A DNA stretch of 64,000 nt from a bacterium MS4. GTDB taxonomy: Bacteria > Bacillota > Clostridia > Oscillospirales > Acutalibacteraceae. Below the pieces are notes generated by a model. It saw nothing but the letters and a program-made list of their open reading frames with translations. It did no database searches and was not told the DNA's origin. This document shows, one piece after another, positions 1 to 7,256 of the stretch (position 1 is its first letter; each line of letters starts with the position of its first letter). The stretch spans positions 62,607 through 126,606 of the forward strand of contig CCFG01000008.1 in NCBI GenBank assembly GCA_000752215.1. Direction: 5' to 3'. The translations under genes and the position numbers were made by a program.

Positions 1-150
1 TTTTTTGGACAGCTCCATGGCTTTCGCTAGCCTGTCTGCCTCCGCGGCAGGGTTCTCCGCAGTCTCCTGAAAGCGCAAAGCTGCGTCCGTGCCGATGACA
101 TAGGCTTTTCCCACCGCGTAGCCTTTGGAAACTCCAATGCCTTTTTTCAT
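1..150 (-). CDS. ptsI: PTS Enzyme I, N-terminal fragment (cut by window edge)
   Basis: Only the first 50 codons are inside the window. The translation opens MKKGIGVSKGYAVGKAYV, matching the N-terminus of phosphoenolpyruvate-protein phosphotransferase, the cytoplasmic enzyme that takes phosphate from PEP and passes it to HPr. The start is ATG at 150, 21 bases after the HPr stop, so it is cotranscribed with ptsH. The catalytic histidine and PEP domain lie outside the window. Its place beside a LevR-type regulator and PTS permease genes suggests either the cell's only Enzyme I or a dedicated copy; the window cannot tell which. Confidence 0.85.
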   Translation of the reverse strand, partial: MKKGIGVSKGYAVGKAYVIGTDAALRFQETAENPAAEADRLAKAMELSKK

Positions 151-171
151 AATGGGCCTCCTAATAAGGAA

Positions 172-438
172 TTAGTCTTCTCCGAATTTTGATTGAATCA
201 GTTGGGTCAGCTCCGCGACCGCTTTTTTTTCATCTTTTCCGTCCGCCTGGATCGTAACGACATCATTCATCTTTGCCTGCAGGGCGAGCAGGCTGATCAT
301 GGATTTCGCGACGGCCGAGCGGGACCCGTTTTTGATGATGATCTCGGAATCATATCTGCCGGCGGCCGTAACCAGCATGGAAGCCGGACGGGCGTGCAAT
401 CCGACCTTATTGGATATCTGTACTGTCTGTGACGTCAT
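172..438 (-). CDS. ptsH: Phosphocarrier protein HPr
   Basis: An 88-residue protein of normal HPr length. The motif GLHARPAS places the phosphorylated histidine at residue 15, and AKSMIS places a serine at residue 46, the usual HPr kinase site, so both catalytic and regulatory residues are kept. An upstream in-frame ATG at 477 was rejected because a strong AAGGAGGA site (445-452) sits just before the ATG at 438. The gene is followed by ptsI. A -24/-12 sigma-54 promoter lies at 477-492, so expression may depend on the LevR-type activator upstream. Confidence 0.93.
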   Translation of the reverse strand: MTSQTVQISNKVGLHARPASMLVTAAGRYDSEIIIKNGSRSAVAKSMISLLALQAKMNDVVTIQADGKDEKKAVAELTQLIQSKFGED

Positions 439-476
439 AATGGCATCCTCCTTAAAATGTGTTTCACTGATTATCA

Positions 477-492
477 AGCAATTTTCGTGCCA
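477..492 (-). promoter_or_regulatory. Sigma-54 (-24/-12) promoter before ptsH
   Basis: Read on the minus strand the sequence is TGGCAC, five bases, TTGCT, which fits the sigma-54 consensus with invariant GG and GC ten bases apart. It sits about 40 bases upstream of the ptsH ATG, in the space after the levR stop. A start site near 466 would leave room for the ribosome site at 445-452. No good -35/-10 pair was seen here. Confidence 0.75.
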
Positions 493-513
493 AAGACGGT
501 TTGGCCGGTTTTC

Positions 514-3201
514 CTATATCGGAGAAACACAGTTTTCCTCGGCGAAAAAGGAAGCAATATAACAGATTTCGTCGTCGGGAATCCGAACTTTGAATTTTTG
601 CTCCAGCCTGCCGCACGATGTCTTTATCATCTCAAAGATTTCCCGGTTGTTTTTGATATAAGCGTCCCTGCCGGGAAATTCCTCAATGGCGATATTCCCG
701 ATCAGACGGTCGATCAGGCACCCGATATGGCACAGCACCCCGATCAGCGAGTCCGACAGCAGCCGGCGCTGTGTGCGTATCTCTATTTCCTGAATCACTT
801 CCCGGATATCATTGAAAATGCTTTTGCTGTTGAGATTTTTCAGCATATTGGAAAGTGTCCGGCCGATTTCTTCAAACGTGTTTTCCGTATCGATGAGCGA
901 CTGGATTTTCGGTACGGCCTTTCGGTCGAAGACATCCGCCAGGTCGAAATGCGGCACCGCGAGGTCGATTGGAAAGCTGCTGACAACACAGAGGATTTTT
1001 CCGATACGGCTGATGGAGTCCAGCCGGGAGGAAATGCTTTCTTCTTCCACAAGCTTCAGAGCGACCGTTTCACAAAGGGAATTGTGGTAGTCCAGCTGGC
1101 TGTCCAGAATATTTTTGATGACCTGCGCGCTGCCTTCCCCGGTCGTACAGACGGTAAGGATAAAGAGCTTCGGCAATTGCCCCTTATTGGGAGCCAGCGG
1201 GTCGGTTTCGCTGAGCAGATCGTTGACGGACAGCGTTTCATGGTACACATAGTCCAGCGGATATCCCAAAGCGGCTTTGCGCCCGGCCTCGATCACGTGC
1301 AGCGTGCTGACCAGAGGAATGGTTTTTACGTGAATGCCGAGCTCGTTTTCCAGCGCCGTGGAAAAATCGGTCAGGGAGCCCATATCCACCAGCAAAAGAA
1401 GGTCGGACTTCTGCGGCCTGCCAAGCAGATATTCTTTCAGGCCGGTATAGACCTTTTGCGGGTTTTCGTCCAGGGAGGCGTCTATTCCCGCCACGCAGTC
1501 CATCCCAAGCAGCCGGTTCGCCGCGCCCGCCATGGAAGTCGCGGTTGACACGCCGTGCGCGATCACGATCACCTGTACCCGTTCGTTCCTTTCCCCGGTC
1601 ATCGGATGGTCCAGACAGAGAAATACGGCCAGAAAACCGGCTTCGTCGATCGGCATGCTGATATCAAATTCCCGATCGACCAGCTTCAGGCTTTCCAGTG
1701 CGACGGTAAATTCCGCATCGTGCTCTTTGCGGATCAGGTTCAGCTGCGGATTGACAATTCTGCGCCCTCTTTTTACGCGGTTTACGGAGTTAAAAATATG
1801 TACTGCCATTCCGTAACGGATATTGTTCCCGAAACTGCGTTGCAGCTTTTCTTCCGCATGAGCCAGAATCCTGTCGACAGTCTGCACGATTTCCCCGCCC
1901 ACCAGATTGGTAATGCTTGAAAAATCCTGTGGGTGACTGGAAAGCTCCGTGTACTTCTCAAAGTAAAGATGGATTTCCTTATCGATCTGACGGCTGATTT
2001 CCTCTTCGTCCGCGCCGATTCCCTTTAGCTCCTGCATACGGGTGTCGATCATCTCATAGATGTTTTCTGCGTCTTCATTGTTCCGGAACAGGAGTTCTTT
2101 GGAATCGCTGTCAAACACGCAGTAGCGTTTGTTGATTCCGATAAAGCGGTTCCAGATCTGGCGGTGGGTGGTTTCAAGGTACAGGCCTTCCTTGATATAG
2201 GAGGGCAGATCAAAGCTGACAATGCGAAGGTCGTCTTTTTTGCCGGATACAAGGTCGGAATAGGCTTTGGCGCAAATGATCTGAATGTCGTTTTTTAGCT
2301 GGCCGACATTGTTGGGGCAGTGGTAACTCAGGAGCGACCGCATGGAATTGACGGAAACGGAAATCGGTTTGTTCAGCCTCATGGATTCCTTTCGGAAAAA
2401 GCCGCTGATCAGATTCAGCCGCTCTTCCATGCTTCTTTCGCTTAAACTCGGAATCTTGATGATCATGGGAATCCTGCGTACGAAGGTTTTCAGCAGGGTG
2501 GAATCCGGGTCCTCCGTCGTGGCGCAGAGGAGCAGAACCTTCGCCCTCCTTTCCAAATCCGCCTCTCCCAGACGGCGGTAGACGCCGCGGTCGATAAAGG
2601 TGAACAGCATTTCCTGTCCCTGCGGGGGCAGACGGTGAACTTCATCCAGAAAAAGGAATCCGCCGTCGGCTTTCTCAAGCAAGCCGGGCCTGTCCGTATC
2701 CGCGCCCGTATACGCTCCTTTTTTCGTTCCCATCAGCTGGCTGACCAGAAGCTGGGGATTGTTTGCATAGTCCGCACAGTTGAAGACAATAAAAGGGGCG
2801 TCACTGCCGACACAATCTTTTTCCCGTGCGTATTGATAAATCAGTTCCGCGAACATGGATTTTCCCACGCCGGTTTCTCCGAAAATCAGCAGATGCATTC
2901 CATTCGGCGGATACAGCACAGCGGCCTTTGCCTGCTCCACACAATGGTAAAGGCTCCTGTTCTCCCGGACAAAAGCGTCGAGTGCGGATTCGGCGCTTGG
3001 AGAGGGAAGAGCACCGTCGGGCCTGTAATAAACGGGCTTCGAGCCGGACTTTTCCGCTTTGCCTTCTTCGCAGAGCCTGTTCAGGTCGCTGCTCACATTG
3101 GCGCGGGACAGCCCCAGGCTTTCCGCAAGGTCCCCGGCAGTCACGCCCCGTTCGCCGGACAGTTCGGCTAATTTTTTTCTTACGATCTCGATCCGCTTCA
3201 A
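514..3201 (-). CDS. levR: LevR-type sigma-54-dependent PTS activator
   Basis: An 895-residue enhancer-binding activator that opens sigma-54 promoters and is controlled by PTS phosphorylation. In order it has an N-terminal helix-turn-helix (about 15-60), an AAA+ domain with Walker A GETGVGKS near 110, the sigma-54 contact motif GAYTGA near 165 and Walker B FLFLDE near 180, a first PRD (about 430-545), an EIIA-Man-like domain with AHG (about 555-680), a EIIB-Gat-like stretch and a C-terminal PRD. A longer reading from ATG 3249 is unlikely, because a good -35/-10 promoter overlaps those codons; TTG at 3201 follows AGGGTGG by five bases. Neighbouring -24/-12 promoters are its likely targets. Sugar specificity is not readable. 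Confidence 0.9.
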   Translation of the reverse strand: MKRIEIVRKKLAELSGERGVTAGDLAESLGLSRANVSSDLNRLCEEGKAEKSGSKPVYYRPDGALPSPSAESALDAFVRENRSLYHCVEQAKAAVLYPPNGMHLLIFGETGVGKSMFAELIYQYAREKDCVGSDAPFIVFNCADYANNPQLLVSQLMGTKKGAYTGADTDRPGLLEKADGGFLFLDEVHRLPPQGQEMLFTFIDRGVYRRLGEADLERRAKVLLLCATTEDPDSTLLKTFVRRIPMIIKIPSLSERSMEERLNLISGFFRKESMRLNKPISVSVNSMRSLLSYHCPNNVGQLKNDIQIICAKAYSDLVSGKKDDLRIVSFDLPSYIKEGLYLETTHRQIWNRFIGINKRYCVFDSDSKELLFRNNEDAENIYEMIDTRMQELKGIGADEEEISRQIDKEIHLYFEKYTELSSHPQDFSSITNLVGGEIVQTVDRILAHAEEKLQRSFGNNIRYGMAVHIFNSVNRVKRGRRIVNPQLNLIRKEHDAEFTVALESLKLVDREFDISMPIDEAGFLAVFLCLDHPMTGERNERVQVIVIAHGVSTATSMAGAANRLLGMDCVAGIDASLDENPQKVYTGLKEYLLGRPQKSDLLLLVDMGSLTDFSTALENELGIHVKTIPLVSTLHVIEAGRKAALGYPLDYVYHETLSVNDLLSETDPLAPNKGQLPKLFILTVCTTGEGSAQVIKNILDSQLDYHNSLCETVALKLVEEESISSRLDSISRIGKILCVVSSFPIDLAVPHFDLADVFDRKAVPKIQSLIDTENTFEEIGRTLSNMLKNLNSKSIFNDIREVIQEIEIRTQRRLLSDSLIGVLCHIGCLIDRLIGNIAIEEFPGRDAYIKNNREIFEMIKTSCGRLEQKFKVRIPDDEICYIASFFAEENCVSPI

Positions 3202-3231
3202 GCTTACCACCCTATCTTTCTCATCTGTAAA

Positions 3232-3260
3232 AGTATAGTGCTTATGCACAATAAAGTCAA
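3232..3260 (-). promoter_or_regulatory. Vegetative promoter of levR
   Basis: On the minus strand TTGACT (3260-3255), a 17-base spacer and TATACT (3237-3232) form a near-consensus sigma-A promoter. The -10 box falls within what would be the first codons of an ATG-3249 reading, which supports translation from TTG 3201. Confidence 0.7.
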
Positions 3261-3276
3261 ATAGGATGTTTACTAT

Positions 3277-3298
3277 ATCGTATAATGTGTTTTACGAT
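3277..3298. promoter_or_regulatory. Inverted repeat between levR and PTS operon
   Basis: ATCGTA (3277-3282) and TACGAT (3293-3298) are perfect inverted half-sites in an AT-rich stretch about 100 bases upstream of the sigma-54 promoter at 3397. That distance is typical of an enhancer site for a sigma-54 activator. Binding by the LevR-type protein is inferred. Confidence 0.4.
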
Positions 3299-3349
3299 CA
3301 AATATAATCTGTTTCATTTAATACACATTCTTTGATTTCCTTGCGTGTT

Positions 3350-3379
3350 AAAACGACGAAGCTGTTTCTCCGTCGTTTT
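3350..3379. promoter_or_regulatory. Nine-base inverted repeat just upstream of the sigma-54 promoter
   Basis: AAAACGACG (3350-3358) is exactly complementary to CGTCGTTTT (3371-3379), with a 12-base centre. It ends 17 bases before the -24 element. There is no T-tract, so a terminator is unlikely. It may be an activator or repressor site. Confidence 0.45.
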
Positions 3380-3396
3380 GATAGGAATTTGTGTTT

Positions 3397-3411
3397 TGGC
3401 ACAATTTATGC
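3397..3411 (+). promoter_or_regulatory. Sigma-54 (-24/-12) promoter of the PTS operon
   Basis: TGGCAC (3397-3402), four bases and TATGC (3407-3411) give the GG and GC doublets ten bases apart, as sigma-54 needs. It lies 50 bases before the IIA start, next to a LevR-type activator carrying the GAYTGA motif. Confidence 0.8.
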
Positions 3412-3461
3412 TTATTCAAATAGAAGGAAGAGAAAAATACAGATGTAAAGGTGACTTTGAA

Positions 3462-3779
3462 ATGGATTTAGAAGCAATTTCCATGCAGCTGCTGGTAAAC
3501 AGCGGCGATGCCAAAAGTCTGGCAATGGAAGCAATCGTAAGCGCAAAAGGGGGCGAGATCGCAAAAGCGCGGGAGTCAATTGAGAAGGCGGGCCATTGCC
3601 TTACGGAAGCGCACCGTTTTCAAACGGAGATCATACAGAAAGAGGCGGCGGGAGAAATCGAAAAAGTGACGGTGCTCCTGGCCCATGCGCAGGATCATTT
3701 AATGAGCGCCATTACCGTGATCGACATGGCCAAAGAGTTTATCGATTTATATGAGCTTGTTTACTCAAAGCAGGGCTGA
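3462..3779 (+). CDS. PTS IIA component, lactose/cellobiose family
   Basis: A 105-residue all-helical IIA subunit that moves phosphate from HPr to IIB. The HAQDHLMSAI segment holds the likely phosphorylated histidine (H75), followed by the family's DMAKEFIDLYE helix. The ATG at 3462 follows AAGGTGA; the upstream ATG-less extension would run across the sigma-54 promoter and is rejected. It is the first gene of the sigma-54 operon, followed 31 bases later by a GrdB-like gene and then IIB and IIC. The sugar is not determined by sequence; the family includes lactose, cellobiose, chitobiose and related beta-glycoside transporters. Confidence 0.9.
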   Translation: MDLEAISMQLLVNSGDAKSLAMEAIVSAKGGEIAKARESIEKAGHCLTEAHRFQTEIIQKEAAGEIEKVTVLLAHAQDHLMSAITVIDMAKEFIDLYELVYSKQG

Positions 3780-3810
3780 CCGATTGGATGGAGAAAGGAG
3801 AACGGCTGAA

Positions 3811-4341
3811 ATGATCAGAGTGGTTCAGTTTTTAAACCAGATCCAGGCGGGACTTGGCGGAGACGAAAGGATGGACATCGAACCCCGGGCGGAACAGGGA
3901 GCGGTGGGAATGGGAATGCTTTTGCGGACCATGCTCATGAGAAAAGGCGCGGATATCGTCGGCACGGTCATCTGCGGCGACCATTATTTTTTGGAGAACA
4001 GGGAAGCCGCCGCCGCAAAATTGACGGAGCTGATCCGCACATTCCGGGCGGACGTGGTGATCTGCGGGCCTGCCCTGAATCATAAGCGGTTTGGGGAATG
4101 CTGCGGATATCTTGCGGAGGCTCTGGAAAGCAGGGAAAAAATCCCCGCCTTCGCTGCCATGGCAAAAGAGAGCACGGGGACGGAGCTTTTCAGAAACCGG
4201 GTTTATATTATTGAGACGCCGAAGGTGGGCGGCACGGGCTTGAATGCTTCCCTGAGAAAAATCGCCGACTTTGCGGTGAAAAAGAGCAAAGGGGAGCCGA
4301 TCGGTTCCTCCGGGGAGGAGGGGTACTTCAAAAGGGACTGA
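3811..4341 (+). CDS. Short GrdB-like protein (glycine/betaine reductase component B family)
   Basis: A 176-residue protein resembling only the N-terminal part of GrdB, the selenoprotein subunit of glycine, sarcosine and betaine reductases. Matching features are an early FLNQIQAGLGG, then VGMGMLLRTML, a TVICGDHYFLEN stretch and an ICGPALNHKRFG stretch. GrdB proteins are usually about 430 residues with selenocysteine in the second half; that half is absent here, and no in-frame TGA readthrough to a longer frame was seen. Catalysis as a reductase is therefore doubtful. ATG 3811 follows GAAAGGAG. It sits between PTS IIA and IIB genes, so a role in handling the imported compound is inferred only. 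Confidence 0.6.
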   Translation: MIRVVQFLNQIQAGLGGDERMDIEPRAEQGAVGMGMLLRTMLMRKGADIVGTVICGDHYFLENREAAAAKLTELIRTFRADVVICGPALNHKRFGECCGYLAEALESREKIPAFAAMAKESTGTELFRNRVYIIETPKVGGTGLNASLRKIADFAVKKSKGEPIGSSGEEGYFKRD

Positions 4342-4411
4342 TAGTCTATCAGTCCGCTGTTATCTCGGCGGTTTGATACTTAAATATAATAACAGAGGAG
4401 GAGGAATCTGA

Positions 4412-4741
4412 ATGAAGCGCATTCTTTTATTTTGTTCCGCCGGAATGTCTACCAGCCTGCTGGTCACAAAAATGCAGAAAGCCGCGCAGGAAAAAGGGGA
4501 AGATGTGGTGATAGACGCTTTCCCAGAAGCGGAAATGGCAAAGCATCTTGACGGCGCGGACGTCGTTCTGCTCGGCCCGCAAATCCGTTTCGCGCTGGCC
4601 AGAGCAAAAAAAACATGCGGCGAAAAAGGGATACCGGTCGATGTGGTCAACAGCATGGACTACGGAATGATGGACGGCGAAAAGGTGCTGCAAAAAGCCC
4701 TTGAAATGTGTGAGAGTTCAAACGGAGGTGTATTGAAATGA
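4412..4741 (+). CDS. PTS IIB component, lactose/cellobiose family
   Basis: A 109-residue cytoplasmic IIB. It opens MKRILLFCSAGMSTSLL, with the phosphocysteine at residue 8 in the family's CSAGMSTS loop, and has the typical length. It takes phosphate from IIA and gives it to the sugar during IIC transport. A strong AGGAGGAGG site precedes the ATG. The end overlaps the IIC start by four bases (ATGA), indicating translational coupling. Confidence 0.93.
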   Translation: MKRILLFCSAGMSTSLLVTKMQKAAQEKGEDVVIDAFPEAEMAKHLDGADVVLLGPQIRFALARAKKTCGEKGIPVDVVNSMDYGMMDGEKVLQKALEMCESSNGGVLK

Positions 4742-6072
4742 GTAAAAAAGAAAATGTTCTGGAAGAAAGGATCATGCCGGTAGCGGATAAAATCGCCAAT
4801 AACCGCTATTTGCTCGCGATCCGTGACGGATTTATGCTGTCAATGCCCCTGCTGATCATCGGAGCCATGTCCCTGCTGATCGAAGAATTGCCGATTACGG
4901 GATACGGGGATTTTATGGCCGGCATTTTCGGCAAGCAGTGGGGGGACTTTTTCCTGGTTCCCTACCATGCGTCCATGGCGATTATGACGATCTTTGTGAT
5001 CGTCGGTATCTCCAACAGCCTGGCAAAGCACTATCAGCAGGACGGCCTCAGCTGCGCGGTTATCTCGCTTGTCTCTTTCTTTGTACTGACTCCGTTCGTC
5101 ACCAGCTTTACCCCCGAGGGGTCGCAGACCGCCTATGAGGTCGGCAGCGTGATTCCGATGGAGTGGATTGGCTCGAAGGGTCTGTTCGTGGGCATGCTTT
5201 CGGCGATCCTCGCCACGGAGATCATGCGGTACATAACGAACAAGGGGTGGGTTATTAAAATGCCCGAAGGGGTTCCCCCGACTGTTTCAAGGGCCTTTTC
5301 AGCGCTGATTCCCGGCGCGATTACCATTTATGCCTTTGGAATCATCCGGCTGATTTTCGCATATACATCCTTCGGCACCATCCATAACTTTATCTATACG
5401 ATTTTACAGCTTCCGCTGGTTTCCCTGGGCGACAGCCTCGGCGCCGTATTGATCGCAAACTTTTTTATCGGGCTGTTCTGGATGTTCGGCATCGCCGGCG
5501 CGGACGTCGTGCAGTCGATCATGACCCCGATCTGGCTGGCTCTGTCGGCGGATAACCTCGCGGCGTTTGGAAAAGGGGAAGCTTTGCCCCACATAATTAC
5601 CCAGCAGTTCAATTCCATTTATCTGTGGCTGGGCGGCGGCGGAGCAACTCTGGGGCTGTGCCTTGCCCTTTTGCTGGTCTGCAAATCCCAGCAATGCAAA
5701 AAAATCGGCAGGCTTGCGATCCTTCCGGGGCTTTTCAACATCAACGAACCGATCATATTCGGTCTCCCCGTGGTCCTCAACCCGATTATGGTGATTCCGT
5801 TTATCTGCACTCCGCTGGTATTGGCGGTATTGACCTACTTTACCATGGCGGTCGGGCTGGTTCCGTATCCCAACGGCGTGGTTATTCCATGGACTACCCC
5901 GCCGATCATCGGGGGCTTCCTCATTTCCGGAATCAGGGGAGCAATCCTTCAGATTGTTGAAGTAGCGGTCTCGTTCCTCATTTATCTGCCGTTTATCAAA
6001 GCGCAGGATAAAGAATATTGCGAGCAGGAAAAATTATATGAAAGCAAGGGCGACGATTCGGCCGCCGGATAA
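4738..6072 (+). CDS. PTS IIC permease, cellobiose family
   Basis: A 444-residue membrane permease, the usual length for the CelB/ChbC group. Many hydrophobic segments are visible, starting at about residue 27, and the signature NINEPIIFGLPVVLNP occurs near residue 333, the substrate-site region of this family. It carries the sugar inward while IIB phosphorylates it. It overlaps the IIB gene and is followed 40 bases later by the MupG-family gene, which is expected to process the phosphorylated product. Confidence 0.93.
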   Translation: MSKKENVLEERIMPVADKIANNRYLLAIRDGFMLSMPLLIIGAMSLLIEELPITGYGDFMAGIFGKQWGDFFLVPYHASMAIMTIFVIVGISNSLAKHYQQDGLSCAVISLVSFFVLTPFVTSFTPEGSQTAYEVGSVIPMEWIGSKGLFVGMLSAILATEIMRYITNKGWVIKMPEGVPPTVSRAFSALIPGAITIYAFGIIRLIFAYTSFGTIHNFIYTILQLPLVSLGDSLGAVLIANFFIGLFWMFGIAGADVVQSIMTPIWLALSADNLAAFGKGEALPHIITQQFNSIYLWLGGGGATLGLCLALLLVCKSQQCKKIGRLAILPGLFNINEPIIFGLPVVLNPIMVIPFICTPLVLAVLTYFTMAVGLVPYPNGVVIPWTTPPIIGGFLISGIRGAILQIVEVAVSFLIYLPFIKAQDKEYCEQEKLYESKGDDSAAG

Positions 6073-6112
6073 GGGAACGACGCCGTAAGCACTGCTATAA
6101 AGGAGAATCATC

Positions 6113-7192
6113 ATGAGAACGATCGGATTTTCGGTCTATCCGGCCCACGCAAGGCTGGAAGAAAATTTAGCTTATATCGACAAGGCGAACCGGTATGGAT
6201 TTAAAAGAGTATTCACCTGCCTGCTCTCGGTGGAAGGGGATAAGGAAAAAATCATTGACGAGTTCAAAAAAACGATCGCGCACGCAAATCAGTACGGAAT
6301 GAAGGTCATTGCGGACATCAACCCCTCCGTTTTTCAGTACCTGGAAGTGGATTATAACGATCTGCGGATTTTTAAAGACATGGGGCTTTACGGAATCCGC
6401 CTGGACAACGGATTTACGGGTTATGAGGAATCGGTGATGTCCTATAATGATTTTGGATTGAAAATTGAACTGAATATGAGCGCGGGGACGAAATATATCG
6501 ACAATATTTTCAGCTATCAGCCGAACGCCGACAATCTTTTAGGCTGCCATAACTTCTATCCCCACAGGTATTCCGGGCTTGGATACCGGCATTTTATGAG
6601 CTGCAACGAGCAGTTTAAGAGCTTCCGTATCCGTACCGCGGCATTTGTTTCTTCGAGCAGCGCAAGCTTTGGCCCTTGGCCTGTAAACGAGGGCCTGTGC
6701 ACGCTGGAGGAACACAGGGGACTTCCCATCCAGGCGCAGGCAAAGCATCTGTTCTCCACCGATTTGATCGACGACGTCATCATCGCCAATGCCTTTGCGT
6801 CCGACGAAGAACTGGAAGCCGTCGGCCGGGTCGATCCCTATCAGCTGACTTTGAAAATCCGGCCTGCGGAGGGGATCTCCGATCCTGAACGGGATATCAT
6901 CTTTAACAAGCCCCATTTTAACAGGGGCGACATATCGGAATATATGATCCGGTCAAGCAAAAGCAGGGTAAAGGACGGAAGCGGATTCAAGCCCCATAAC
7001 ACAAGGGACATCCGGCGGGGCGATATTACCATCGATAATATGCTCTATAAAAACTATACCGGAGAATTGCAGATTGCCCTCAAAGATATGAAGAACTCCG
7101 GAAGTACCAATGTCGTCGGGCGGATAGAAGAGGAAGAACTGTTTCTAATCGACTGCATAAAGCCTTGGCAGCGATTCGCCTTCACCGAATAA
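6113..7192 (+). CDS. mupG: MupG-family (DUF871) TIM-barrel protein, likely 6-phospho-glycosidase
   Basis: A 359-residue DUF871 protein. It opens RTIGFSVYPAHA and contains the family's KVIADINPSV, GIRLDNGF, HNFYPHRYSGL and AFVSSSSASFGPW stretches along a TIM barrel, followed by a smaller C-terminal barrel-like domain. The characterised member, Staphylococcus aureus MupG, cleaves MurNAc-6-phosphate from GlcNAc after PTS import of a cell-wall disaccharide. Here the partner permease is of the cellobiose family, not the MurP type, so the substrate may differ. AAGGAG precedes ATG 6113. The assignment to family is firm; the substrate is inferred. Confidence 0.85.
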   Translation: MRTIGFSVYPAHARLEENLAYIDKANRYGFKRVFTCLLSVEGDKEKIIDEFKKTIAHANQYGMKVIADINPSVFQYLEVDYNDLRIFKDMGLYGIRLDNGFTGYEESVMSYNDFGLKIELNMSAGTKYIDNIFSYQPNADNLLGCHNFYPHRYSGLGYRHFMSCNEQFKSFRIRTAAFVSSSSASFGPWPVNEGLCTLEEHRGLPIQAQAKHLFSTDLIDDVIIANAFASDEELEAVGRVDPYQLTLKIRPAEGISDPERDIIFNKPHFNRGDISEYMIRSSKSRVKDGSGFKPHNTRDIRRGDITIDNMLYKNYTGELQIALKDMKNSGSTNVVGRIEEEELFLIDCIKPWQRFAFTE

Positions 7193-7256
7193 ATAACCAT
7201 CCTGCCGCTCCGCGGCACATCCGGCCCGAAAATGAGCAAACGAAAAGAGAAAATGT

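Noticed and set aside
4342-4411. Possible selenocysteine readthrough after the GrdB-like gene
   Set aside because: Beyond the TGA at 4339-4341 the frame does not continue with GrdB-like sequence, and IIB begins 70 bases later in a different frame.
7203-7215. Small hairpin GCCGC/GCGGC between mupG and ilvA
   Set aside because: The stem is only five bases with no T-run, so it should not stop transcription; ilvA is kept in the operon.
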